Below, one piece after another: positions 11,910 to 22,998 of a stretch of 64,000 nt of DNA. A model generated the notes under the pieces. The model searched no databases, had not been told where the DNA came from, and worked only from the letters and a program-made list of their open reading frames with translations. Each line of letters opens with the position of its first letter. Position 1 is the first letter of the stretch. The translations under genes were made by a program, and so were the position numbers. This DNA comes from Nemophila menziesii (lineage: Eukaryota > Streptophyta > Magnoliopsida > Boraginales > Hydrophyllaceae), in contig JARWIR010000016.1 in NCBI GenBank assembly GCA_029959085.1, forward strand, positions 21,957,499 through 22,021,498. The letters run 5' to 3'.

Positions 11910-14212
11910 ATGGAAATTAAGGCAGCAACAAATGTAGTTACTGAGAAGACTGATGTTAAAGACAAGTATGAAGAGGTTAAGGAAAAGAAAATTGAGAATT
12001 TAGAGAATGAAGAAGAGAAGTCTAAGGGCAAAGAAGAGGAAACTGAGAAGATAGAGAATGAGAATGAAGAAGAGAAGTCTGAGGGCAAAGAAGAGGAAAC
12101 TGAGAAGATAGAGAATGAGAATGAAGAAGAGAATGAAGAAGAGAAGTCTAAGGGCAAAGAAGAGGAAACTGAGAAGATAGAGAATGAGAATGAAGAAGAG
12201 AATTCAGAAGTGAAGGAGAATGAAAAGAGAACTCCAAGTGTATCGACAATTCAGCGCCCTCGAAGGGAACGAAAAGCTATCACAAGGTTCGATGATGAAT
12301 CACCTGAGCAAGACATTTTCAAGCAGTACTTCATTATTGAACAGGTATTAACTTTTTTTTTTATTATTATTTATTTTTTATGTTTCATCTTTCGATAATT
12401 ATAATTTAATTTCTGTTTATTTGTATGCAGGGTCGTGGAGTTGCTCTAAAGTCTATACCTAATGGTACATTCTCAAGCATTTGAAATGGCACTTTTTTGT
12501 ATTACCTCACAATTTTTTACATTTATCTTATTTTTTTTGTTATTTAAATCTTGTTTTCTGTTTCAGTGAACTACAAGATCTCTAAGTCGAGATCTGAAGA
12601 AATTTTCAAGCTGCTTCACTCAGTTATGTATAACAGGAGAGCTAAGGTAATGATATACACTTTTAATATTCTTATTATATCGATATAATAAAATTTTATA
12701 AATTCCGATTGCTCTAAAAATTTTCCGTGTTTTTACTTTTCTATTTTTTCAGGCAGCTCAATTGAAGAATAATATTCTTCAGTTCTCAGGGTTCGTGTGG
12801 TTTTTCGATGAGGTAATAAGTAGCTTTTAACTCCTTATATTTTACTTAAACAATATTTTAGAGCTCTCGATTTAATTTCTTTTTCTTCACTTTTACAGGC
12901 TAAGCAGAGATCAAAATCCAAAGAAAAGCTGGAAAGAAGCCTTAAAGAGAAATTACTTGAGCTGTGTGAGCTGTTAGATATACCGATTTCAAAAAGCTCA
13001 GCTACGAAGGTTAATTTTATATCTCCCATTTTTTTTTTTTTTTTGCGATTTTTCCTTTTATTACTGGTTTTAATATATAGTATTTGTCACACATGTAGGA
13101 TGCAATTATCACAAAACTTTTGGAGTTTCTAGAAGCTCCACACGCGACTACTGATGTGCTACTCTCCGAAAAGGAAAAGGTAAAACAAAGCTATTTTTCT
13201 TTTTTCTCAATGTGAAATTATTATATTATTATTATTATTATAGTTTTTTAACTTTTTGTTTTTTGTGGTGTTTAAGGAGAAGAAACGTATAAGAGGTGGT
13301 AAAAAAGGAGTTGGGTCAACTTCAGGGAGCACATCAGCTGATGATGCATCAGTTACTCGACCACAAGTTCAAGTTGAGGTTGTTGAAGATAATGATATTG
13401 AAGACAGATCAGAATCCCAAGAATCCAAAGAGAAGAAAAAAGAAGAAGAAAATAAGAAGAATGAAGAAGTGAAGACAAAAGAAAGTAGTGAGTTGGTTAA
13501 GAAGAAATCAAAAAACAATGGTCAAGAAGGAACCAGTAAACAAAAGAAGAAGAGTGAGAAGAAGAAGAAGAAAGATGAAGGATCAATGAAAGACAAAAAG
13601 AAACGCTCCAGAGAAAATGACGATACAGGGAAAAGTGCCCCGAAAAAACATAAGAAGGGAACTACTGAAAGCTCAGGTTAGATTTTTTATTTTTTACTTA
13701 ATTTAATTTATATATTTATTTGTTTTAATGTTCTTATATCTATCTATATTTTAAATCAGCCAAAGGGAAGGAGAAGAAAGAACCGGAGAAGCTCACCCCA
13801 AGCGACGAAGACCTTAGTTCTTCAATTCGCGATATGCTTAAGATAGTGGATTTTGAAAAAGTAAGTATTTATTATTATTAACTTGTTTTACATTAAAGAA
13901 ATTAAAATCTTGGAATTAATTGTTTTTTCTATTTTTTCAGGCGACGTTCACGGATATTGTCAAGTTGCTTGGTAAAAAATTACCTTATATAAAATTAATA
14001 TTGTTATTTTATTGTATTATTACAAAATTTAACTAGCTTTTAATGTTTTTATTTCAGCGGATCGCTATAATGTTGATTTGAGTTCCAGAAAAGGAGCAAT
14101 AAAATTCTTGATACAAGATGAGATAACCAAGCTTGCTTATGATGGTGATGAGCAAGATGAGAGCTGTAGCCGTGTAGAGCAAGAGAAGGAGGTTGAAGTT
14201 GGAGATGGTTGA
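11910..14212 (+). CDS. DEK-like: DEK domain-containing chromatin-associated protein, copy A
   Basis: Predicted exons: 11910-12344, 12431-12464, 12567-12646, 12753-12812, 12899-13009, 13099-13179, 13277-13676, 13760-13860, 13941-13971 and 14058-14212. All have GT/AG borders and keep frame, giving about 495 aa. Residues 1-110 are Glu/Lys-rich with imperfect repeats of EEKSKGKEEETEKIENENEE. Next come QRPRRERK and the conserved DEK core (FIIEQGRG, YKISKSRSEEIFKLLHS, FSGFVWFFDE). A SAP-like helical part follows (KLERSLKEKLLELCELLDI, then DAIITKLLEFLEAPH), then a Lys/Glu/Ser-rich linker (about 268-410), then a DEK_C domain (about 414-470, PSDEDLSSSIRDML to GAIKFLIQDEI). Plant DEK proteins bind DNA and histones in the nucleus. 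The ATG at 11910 is the first in frame after the UTR intron. Orthology within the DEK1-4 group is not resolved. Confidence 0.9.
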
Positions 14213-14518
14213 GTCATTTGTTATTTGTTATGTTTAATATTTCTCTAGTTTTATTTCATTTCAAGACTTTGGGATGTTTATTATTGTTGTGTTTTAATAT
14301 TTCTCTAGTTCTTTTTAATTTCAAGACTTTGTGTTTGCTTTGTAATAGTTAAGGGAGTTGGGATGTTTATAAATGAGCCTTTCTCTCTAAAGATGCTATC
14401 TCAATTTTATAAACTTATTTAAATACAAAATTCGATATATGAAAGTTAAAATGTCCAGTGACTTAAGTTGAACTCTGTTTATTTTATAAAATCTTAAACT
14501 AAAAAAATATACATTTTA
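14213..14518 (+). other. DEK-A 3' flank
   Basis: A 3'-UTR-like stretch contains two near-identical tails (a ttaatatttctctagtt...caagactttg block at about 14235 and about 14297), so part of the UTR has been tandemly duplicated compared with DEK-B. Similarity to unit B fades near 14390. The last 11 bp (14508-14518) are the left copy of the LINE target duplication. Confidence 0.55.
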
Positions 14519-14780
14519 CACTTTTTTTTGTCGAATGTAAAATACATTAAGTAAACAAAAGTTCATTACAAATTATCCAATCTTTAATGGATGAAAGTCA
14601 TTCAAAAGAAGAGTAGCTAATTGGGAGAGTGGAAAGAAGTTCCAAATGCTAAACATCGAGCCTTTAAGCTCTTGTTTAGCCACCCAATCAGCAGCCATAT
14701 TACTTGATCTTCTAACAAAAGAGATCTTGAGTTTTTTGTCCCTCTTACACAAAAGAATATTCCTAACTATAACCTTAATT

Positions 14781-16631
14781 TTACAAAAGATTTTTACGAG
14801 GCATAGTTTGTTTAATTACATTAAGACAGTCATTCTCAATTTCAACAGAGTCATAAGAAAAATCATTAGCTAAGACACAAGCTTCCAATAATCCCCTTGC
14901 TTCTGCTTCTAAAATTGAGTTGACTTGAATCTTCTTTGCAACTCCTCCTCGCATTGTACCTATTGAGTCCCTAATAATACAAGCAATAGAAGCTTGGTTA
15001 GTGTTAGGATTAAAAGATGCATCACTATTAATCTTATAATGGCCTTTAGGTGGAGGTTCCCAATTAGAAGTCCTCCTGCCTAAAATGTTAGAATCCTCAT
15101 CTCTCACTGTAATTATATTACCAAATATTACAGTTTCTAACTTCACTTTGATTTTCATTTAATTCTGAGATAACAGACTCTAAAGAAGAGTTGTTAAAGA
15201 TTTTAGCCTCAGATTTAGTTCTAGTAGCTAGACTATATTCATCATAGGACTTTAATGCACCTTTAAGTGTAAACATAGGGTCAAGATTTGTGCCTCTATA
15301 GATATACTCATTTCTCCCTTTCCATATAAACCAGGCTATATAGAATGATATTTCCGAAATACAGCTTTCTTTATCATATCACTTCTGACAGTTGTCTAAT
15401 GAATTGAATCCATTTTTTAACATTGAAAGATAACTCAGTGAAAGAGTTATAGCCCAAAGGACTTGCCAACCAAATAGCTCTGGCCCAAGGGCATTGAAAT
15501 AAAAGATGCTTAATAGTTTCATCACTTTTACCACAAACTTCACATAAAGCTGAATCAATTGATTTCCTTTTCTTTTTATTCTCATTTGTTGGTAGCCCAT
15601 TTTCGCAACATTTTGGTTGAACTTTAGTTTTTCAAATAAAAAACCAATCTTTCGAATCCAGCTGAAAGGATGAAGAGCCTTTCTTTAAGTTTTTTAATTC
15701 TTCCTTCTTTGTTAGTGCCCTCCATAGAGTTTTATAAGCTTATTTTATTGAGACCTCTCCATCAATGGTGTGAATCCAAAATGGAGTATCATCAGTAGGA
15801 AAAGAAGGCAGATAAATCTCCAATATGGTTGCAGCTATCTCAGAAGTAAATGTTGAATTGATCAAATTTGAGTTCCAACAATTTTGTTCAACTGATATAA
15901 GATCTGATTCATTAAAAATATTACATTCAGATGGTTTCTCAATGATACCTTGATTAGGTATCCAATTGAATATCCACACTTTAATGTCCTTTCCATTACC
16001 AACTGACCAAAAAAGGTCACTTTAAAACACTTCTCTACCTTCAATGAGACTTTTCCAGCCCCATGAACAGTTACAACATAAATTTGCTTCAATGAAGTCT
16101 GCATTAGGGAAATATTTCCCTTTAAAAACTCTATATAAAAGTGAATCTTTATTATTCATAAATTTCCATGCATTTGAAGCCAGTAATGCAAGATTTTGTG
16201 TATGGAAGTCTTTAAATCCTAGACCTCCATCTTCTTTTAAAGTCATAAGTGTTTGCCACTTAATCCAGTGGGATCTCTTTTCCCCATTATTGTTCCAATA
16301 AAAGTCAGACACAAGAGATGTAATATGAGAAGTTAACTTTTTTGGAATCAGAAAAACTGACATAATAAAGTTAGGGATAGCCCCTATGATTGCTTTAACT
16401 AGAACTTGTTTTCCACTTTTAGAAAGCATTTTGGTTTCCCAACTTTCCATTCTTTTTAAAATCATTTCAATCAACCATTCAAGAGATTTTACCTTAGATT
16501 TACCCCAACCAGATGGGATCCCAAGATATTTACCCAAGTCTTCAAGCTTATTCATTCTCAGCTGAGTTGGGATTTGATTTTTAATTGAAACTAGTGTATT
16601 CTTACTAAAAAGTATTCCACTTTTATTAAGA
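14781..16631 (-). pseudogene. LINE ORF2, 3' part: RT C-terminus, zf-RVT, RNase H
   Basis: On the minus strand from 16631: NKSGILFSKNT, YLGIPSGWGKSK, MESWETKMLSKSGKQVLVKA and FYWNNNGEKRSHWIKW, the standard C-terminal part of plant L1 reverse transcriptases. Next is a zf-RVT region near 15600-15400 (CGKSDETIKHLLFQCPWARA), then an RNase H domain (15158-14781: INSDASFNP, ILEAEARGLLEAC, VEIENDC). Several stops and shifts break the frame, so the copy is dead. It continues the 19544-21740 part across the Helitron. Confidence 0.85.
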
Positions 16632-16644
16632 CTAGGTATAGCCC

Positions 16645-16658
16645 GTGCCTTAAGGCAC
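16645..16658 (-). other. Helitron 3' terminal hairpin
   Basis: Perfect inverted repeat GTGCCTT/AAGGCAC, located 9 nt before the terminal CTAG on the minus strand, as expected for the Helitron replication terminator. Confidence 0.85.
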
Positions 16659-16954
16659 TTCAAAACATAAAAATTGAGTTGTTTGTCTACTTTCAGTTTT
16701 AACACAGAAAATATTTAAAAGATATGATGGAATTTTGTCTTGAATATGTAAAAACCGAAATAATAGATAGAATGAATACGAAAGTGAGATAAAAAAATTG
16801 GTTATTAAATTCAAATGCACCATAAATCCATGTACAATTTAAACAACTAATAAATAGATTAAAATACGAAAATAATCAAAGAGTATCATAATCTAAATGT
16901 GTGAATCATATAATCTCGAGTTTTTAATAATCAAAGAGTATCAAAATTTAAGGT

Positions 16955-18330
16955 AGTGTTTAAGGTTATATGTTAAGGTTAAGGTTATGGTTAAAGTTAA
17001 GGTTAAGGTTTAGGTTTAAAGTTTAAGGTCTAAGGTTCAAGGTAAAATTTAAGCTTTAACATTTAGGTTAAGGTTAAGTTTTAACTTTAAATTTAAGATA
17101 GTGGTTATAAAATTTAAGATAAAGGTGAAGGTTATAGTTATTGTTTAAGGTTAAGGTTAAGGTTGAGGTTAAGGTTTAAGATTTAAGGTTAAGGTTTAAA
17201 TTTTAAGATTTAAGGTTTAAGGTATAAGGTTTAACGTTAAATATTAAGGTTATGATTAAAGTTAAGGTTACGGTTTAAGGTTTAAAGTTTAATGTTTAAG
17301 GTTTAATATTTAAGCTTTAAGGTTTAAGGTTTAAGCTTTAAGGTTCATGGTTCAATTTAAGATTAATTTTATAACTTAGGTTAAAGTTAAGTTGTAACTT
17401 TAAGGTTAAGATGAAGGTTAAAAAAGTAAAGATGAAGGTGAAGGTGAAAGTTAAATTTAAGATTTAAGGTTTAAGGTTAAGGTAAAGGTTAAGGTTTGAG
17501 GTTCAAGGTTTAAGGTTTAAGGTTAAGGTTAATTTTAAGGTAAATTTTTAAGGTTTAAATTTAAAGTTAAGGTTAAGGTTAAGGTGAAGGTGAAGATTAA
17601 GGTTTATGGTTTAAAGTTTAAGGTGTAGGTTTAAAGTGTAATATCTAAGGTTATGTTTAAGTTTAAGGTTAAAGTTGAGGTTAATATTATTGTTAAGGTT
17701 AAGGGTAAGGGTGAGGGTAAGGTTAACGTTAACAATAAGGTTAAGTTTAATTTTATGTTTAAGTTTAAGTGTAAGTTGAAGTTTATGTTTAAGTTTAAGG
17801 TTAAGTTCAACGTTAATGTTAGGTTAGGGTTAAGGATATGGTTAAGGCTATTAGTTAAAAATTTGAGGTTAAGGTTAAGGTTAAGGGGTTAAGGAGTTAA
17901 GGGTCAAGTTTAAGGTTAATGTTAAGTTTATGGTTATGGTTAAGTCTAAGACTAATACTAAGGCTACGACTAAGGCTAGGTATAAGTTTAATGCTAAGGC
18001 TAAGACTAAGGCTAAGGCTAAGGTTAAGGCTAAGGCTAAGTCTAAGGCTAAGGCTAAGGCTAAGACTAAGAGTATGGCTAATGCGAAGGATAAGGCTAAG
18101 GCTAAAGGTAAGGCCAAGACTAAGGTTAAGACTAACACTAAGGCTTACGCTAGGTCTAAGGATAGGTCGAGGGCTAGGGCCATGGCTAGGGTTAAGGAGA
18201 AGGTTAAGGTTAAGTTTAAGGTTAATGTTAAGGTTAAATTTAAGTTAGAGTTTGATGTTAAATTTAATTCAAAGGTTGAGGTTGAGTTTGAGGTTAAGGT
18301 TTAGGTTATGGTTAAAAATTTGGGTTAAGG
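16955..18330. repeat. Degenerate GGTTAA-type hexamer array inside the Helitron
   Basis: About 1.4 kb built from variants of GGTTAA, GGTTTAA and AAGTTTAA on the + strand. A homogeneous GGCTAA sub-block lies at about 17950-18150. It resembles telomere DNA superficially, but the unit is not the plant telomere repeat TTTAGGG. It contains long open frames on both strands (for example 17930-18304 with Lys-Ala repeats) that are by-products of the repeat. Confidence 0.85.
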
Positions 18331-18527
18331 TTAGAGGTTTGCGGTCAACGTGGACCAAATACGGAACTTTTGGATGTCTAATGGAGTGGGATAAGGGACA
18401 ATTAAGTTTTTATTAGAAAAAAATTGATGCAATTAATGTGAAAAAATAAATTAAGGGACCAAAGACGATCATGCTCGTCTTTTTTGTTGAGGGTCCAACC
18501 CGTTTAAAAAAGTATTTTATTATATAG

Positions 18528-18545
18528 ATTATGGTCAATCATCAA
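18528..18545 (-). other. Second Helitron 5' terminus inside the first
   Basis: On the minus strand a second TCTATATAATAAAATAC begins at 18528 and is also preceded by A. It shares its first 13 bases with the outer terminus at 19543. Either a second Helitron (18528 to 16632, 1897 bp) shares the 3' end, or the 5' end was duplicated. Confidence 0.65.
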
Positions 18546-18840
18546 ATAATTTTAATTCTTAATTATCCTTTAAGTGTTTATTAATTTTAAATTTTTTATA
18601 TGATAGACATATATATATATATTTATTATTCTATGAATTCCATCTTGACTTTATAGTATTCTATAATTTTTATTGGCTGAATCAATATATTTCTTGTCTT
18701 GAAAATTTATTTTTATAAAGTTGAAATGATTTCTGTAAAAATTATACATGTTTTAACAATAAAAAATAAAAGAAATAAAATTATTTATATATTGTAATGT
18801 AAAGTGATTTTTTTTAATTTTATATTGTATCTAATTAAAT

Positions 18841-19500
18841 TTTTCGTATAATAAATTCTGAATTTTTTTTTAATTTTTTAGTACTTTGTAAATTTTAATA
18901 AAAAGGAATAAACTTTATTTATATAAAAAATAATATAAATTCTTATAATTTTATTTATATGAAGGTTAAGTGGATTATATATTATTCATTATTTTATTTT
19001 TATGAAAAATAATATGAATTGTTATAATTTTATTTTTATGAAAGTTAAGTGGATTATATATTATTAATTATTTTCATGTGTATGTGTATATAAATAAATG
19101 AGAGAATGAGAAGAATGGGGGAATTATGAGCCAAATGGGGGAATTATGAGACGAATGAAGAAGTTTGAGGATTTTTCGTATAATAAATTCTGATCTTTTT
19201 TTTAATTTTTTAGTACTTTGTAAATTTTAATAAAAAGTAATAAACTTTATTTATATGAAAAATAATATAAATTCTTATAATTTTATTTATATGAAGGTTA
19301 AGTGATTATATATTATTCATTATTTTATTTTTATGAAAAATAATATGAATTGTTATAATTTTATTTATATGAAAGTTAAGTGGATTATATATTATTAATT
19401 ATTTTCATGTGTATGTGTATATAATAAATGAAAAAATGAGAAGAATGAGGGAATTATGAGCTAAATGGGGGAATTATGAGACGAAAAGGGAAGTTTGAGG
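18841..19500. repeat. Two tandem copies of an approximately 330-bp AT-rich unit
   Basis: Copy 1 spans about 18841-19172 and copy 2 about 19173-19500. Both start ttttcgtataataaattctga and end with gggggaattatgag...aagtttgagg, with few differences. They lie within the Helitron, between its two 5' termini. Confidence 0.85.
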
Positions 19501-19543
19501 ATAAATAGGAAGAGTTAGGTTTCATTCTGCTTTATTATATAGA

Positions 19544-21740
19544 TTTATTTTCTGAAGCATAACTATACCAATTTAATATAGTAATGAAAATTTCAATATT
19601 ATACTCCTCAGCTTCCATAAAAAATAAACTGTCATCTGCAAACAAGATGTGTGAAATTTTTGGAGTTGATCTTGCAATTTTTTTACCTTTGAATAATCCC
19701 AACTTCTAATAATATTCAATAAGACTAGTTAATGCCTGTGTAACTAAGCAAAAGAGGTATGGTGACAAAGGGTCACCCTACCTTAAGCCTTTTTTAGGCT
19801 TATCAATATCAAAGAGTTGTCCATTAATTTGAACTTTGTATGTGACTGTAGAAATGCAATTTTAATCCATCTAATCCATTTCTCATGAAATCCCATCTTT
19901 TTAAGAAGGTCAAGTAGGAAATACCATTCTATATTCTCACAAGCCTTACTCATGTCTGCCTTAATAGACATACAATATTTGTTTGAAGTTCTTTTATTTT
20001 TCATATAATGACTAACTTCTTGCGCAATCAAAAATTTTTCAAAAATTGATCTCCCTGGTATAAAAGCTGTCTGAGTTTCTGAAATCAAGTTTCCCATCCA
20101 TTGTTGAAGTCTATTTGCAAGAATTTTAGAGATAATCTTATATATGAAGTTAGCACAACTTATAGGCCTAAAAGATGAAACCATTTATGGATTCAAGTTT
20201 TTAGGGATAAGGGCTATAATAGTTGAGTTAATATCCTCTAAAGAAGAGTTATTCATTATAAAATCTGATATGAGCTTAACCAAATCAAGTTTAATTTCTT
20301 CCCAGAATTTCTTGAAGAAAAAACCTCCATAACCATCAAAGCCTGGTGATTTGTCACTTCCAAGTGACCAAACTACCTTTTTAATTTCATCTATAGAGAC
20401 AGGGTGTATAAGAGAATCATTGATGTATTTAGCCACCACTCCCTATACTTTATTCAAGATAGGTTCGTAGTTTCTTACTCCCACTGCTTTGAACACACTA
20501 TTATAATAGTTTTTGATTTCTTGAACAACATCTTCTTTTTTAGTCAACCATACTCATTTCATTTTTAATAGTAGTGATTCTATTTTTGGTCCTCTTAACT
20601 TTAGTAATAGCATGAAAGTATTTACTATTCTTATCTCCAAGTTTCAACCATGTATATTTGGACCTTTGTGCCCAATATATTCCCTCTTTAAGCCAATAAG
20701 ACTCAAGATTAGTACTTAATTTTTCAAACCTCACCTTATTTTCAATCGAATAAGGTTCATTAAACAATTTCTCGAGCTGAGATAATGTAGTATTGATCAG
20801 AATCCTGTTATTAAGAACCCTTTTTCTAGCCCACTTAGTAATAAATTTTTTCAGATTAGAGATTTTGAATACAAATCTCTTAATACCTCTTAGCTCACTA
20901 AAATTGCCTTGTTTCCAGTGTTCCAGAACCAATTTACAAAATGTTTCATCATAAATCAATCCTCTCTCAATTATAAATCTCTTATTGTGAGATGATTTAT
21001 GTATACCAAGTTTTAGAATCAGTGGTGAATGGTCAGACCCAGTTGGAGGTAACAAAGCACTCCATGAATTAGGAAATAAATCCATCCATTTTTTACTCAC
21101 AAGTGTTATATCAAGAATTTTATTTATCAGCTGGTTACCATTTCTCTTGTTAGACCAAGAGAAATTATATCCTTTAGCTGGTAATTCCAATAAATTGTTC
21201 TTATCAATAAAGTTGTTAAATAGCAGCATATTCTTTTTATGGACACTTCCAATCTATCCTCCCATTTTCTTTGAAGGGTACCTTATGAGGTTGAAATCCC
21301 CCATAAGACACCAGTAGTCAGATACATGGGTTAATCCATCCAAAGTATCATGAAAGTTTTCTTTTTCTGCATCAGTAGTTGGGCCATACACAAAGATAAT
21401 TTCACATTTTCCAGTGTTTGATCCATCATATTCAGAATGAATTAAGTTCTTGTTAGAACTTATAAGTTTGAACTTTTCTAAATCTTTAACATAAATTGCA
21501 AGTCCTCCAGACAAGCCCTCAGGATCAATATGAGCCACAAGGGTCATATTTAACTTAGAGCAGAGTTTAGAGAGAATATACAATTTATTTTTTGTTTTAG
21601 AAAGAAATAATACCTCAATATAGTGAGCTTTGATAATGTCTATTATACTCAGCTCTGTCAAGGCTGTGCCAATGCCTTGACAGTTCCAGGCTTGTATCAT
21701 TGAAGGTTTTGGGGTTGATTTGGGCCAACCCCGCAAACCA
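19544..21740 (-). pseudogene. LINE ORF2, 5' part: endonuclease and RT
   Basis: On the minus strand the endonuclease starts MIQAWNCQGIG (about 21700) and runs through LFLSKTKN, GGLAIYV, GDFNLIR and GSDHSPL (about 21025). The RT follows: IALIPK near 20190, FRPISCANFIYKIISKILANRL, PGRSIFEK, KADMSKAYE-like with Cys for Tyr, LRQGDPLSP-like and the catalytic ILFADDS near 19650-19630. Stops and at least one frameshift interrupt it. It is cut by the Helitron just after the RT active site. ORF2 starts overlapping the end of ORF1 in another frame. Confidence 0.85.
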
Positions 21741-22998
21741 CTTCAGCTTCTTGCTCATCCATTAATCCTTCTTCATACCATTTTTCAATATCATCTTCAA
21801 AAATATCTTTATCAGGAGTTTGTGAATCTGCCATCTCATCATCTCCCTTGTCAAGACCAAGGTCAACAAGAGTTGCAGTTGCACTGTCTTCATCATCTTT
21901 CAACCCTAAATCTTGCCTCACTTGTTTGTATCTATTCTTGTGTTTCTCGAGTGATCCAAAGCAGATAGATTTATTAGAGTTTTGAGTAATAGAGGGGTCA
22001 ATAATGACCTTAGGTTCAGACTGAGCTAAAGGACAATCACTTCCAGTTGGGCATGTTATTAATGGGCCACATAGTTTATTCAACTCCTCAGAGTTAAGAG
22101 GCCTAACAATTGAAGAGGACTCAACCCCTTTGTACGCTTCATGGCCCAAGTTAACAGAGGGAAGTAAAAGAGAGTTTTGGACCACATTACCACACTTCAT
22201 ATCTTTATCAGATATAATTTCACCTTCCTCCTTATCACTTTTCTTGGATTTAAACGGTTTCTTAGCTTTTCTTTTAATAGATTTTTCAGCCTTGTCAGCT
22301 TTAAAGACAAAGTACTTAGATTTTTTCTCCACTTCTGAATGTCTAATCCAATTCCCCAGCTTAATATTCAATTTCTTTGGATTATCAGAGTGTCTTTCAA
22401 GATCTTAAATATAAAAAAGTTTCTCATACTTAAATGAAATCCAGACTGATTGATCTTTCAAGATCTTAAATATAAAACCAGATAATAGAGGTTTAGCTAT
22501 GTTAAAGTCAACCCTCACTCTGACAGATGGGTTTTGCTTATAATTCTCAGGTTTAGGCAAAACAATCTCGGTAACAGTACCCAATTTAGAAGCAATTTTA
22601 GCAATATTACCTTCCTTAATAAACAGTGGTGGAATACCAATAATTCGAACCCAGAAGGAAGTTTCTTCTAAAATACTAGGGTTACTCAAGCATTCATCAT
22701 ATTTCTTTACTAACACATGAAACCCAAAAACATGGTAGGGTCTATTATTCCAAACTACATCAAGATCTGATTGTTTCTCAAACTGAACCACACATATATT
22801 TTTCCCTCTTTACCTACCGGGAATACCCCAATATTGAATGATAATTTTCTTAAGATAGCTAAGATTGATGATACCTGAAGCTATAACACGAATAAACAGG
22901 TTAGGTTCCTCAAAAGCTGCATAAATCGCATCAATATCAGGTGAAAGGTACAACTCATCCTTTGACTCATACTTCACAACCTCATTAATGGGAGCCAT
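21697..22998 (-). pseudogene. LINE ORF1 (DUF4283-like nucleic-acid-binding protein)
   Basis: It starts MAPINEVVKYESKDELYL at 22998. The DUF4283-like part contains LFIRVIASG, IIIQYWGIPG, VVQFEKQSDLDVVWNNRPYH, FWVRIIGIPPLF and VRVDFNIAKPLLSG. A Lys/Glu-rich tail follows (about 22300-22200), then an acidic C-terminus ending at 21697, overlapping ORF2 in a second frame. Only two in-frame stops interrupt it (near 22809 and 22405), so the frame is otherwise kept. No CCHC knuckle was seen. Confidence 0.75.

Larger units (their letters stand above)
1..14390. repeat. Tandem segmental duplication, unit A (contains DEK-A)
   Basis: The left edge matches the sequence starting near 23414 almost base for base, and the match continues, with insertions only in the right copy, to the DEK 3' flank (about 14390 versus about 46690). 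Unit A is the compact copy. It holds an R1 module (to about 6770), an R2 module (about 6860-9960), the DEK promoter and gene DEK-A. The true left end may lie outside the window. Limits were read by eye. Confidence 0.85.
16632..19543 (-). mobile_element. Non-autonomous Helitron (2912 bp) inserted in the LINE
   Basis: The 5' end on the minus strand is TCTATATAATAAAGCAG starting at 19543, preceded by A. The 3' end is CTAG at 16635-16632, followed by T. A perfect 14-nt palindrome GTGCCTTAAGGCAC (16645-16658) lies 9 nt before CTAG. These are the hallmarks of Helitrons: TC start, hairpin then CTRR end, insertion between A and T without target duplication. Removing it rejoins LINE codons for the ASG..INLNKSGILF motif. 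No Rep/helicase is encoded; the inside is repeats only. Confidence 0.9.

Noticed and set aside
11861..12157. Ser/Phe-rich minus-strand frame opposite the DEK-A first exon (and 44180-44515 opposite DEK-B)
   Set aside because: Antisense shadow of the Glu/Lys repeat region; the sense strand has conserved splice sites and domains.
17881..18304. Long open frames on both strands with Lys-Ala, Leu-Arg or Leu-Ala repeats
   Set aside because: They come from translating the GGCTAA/GGTTAA array in different frames; no start context, no homology, and they lie inside a Helitron.
16955..18330. Interstitial telomere
   Set aside because: The plant telomere unit TTTAGGG is not the repeat here; units are hexamer-like GGTTAA and GGCTAA, and the array is enclosed by Helitron termini.
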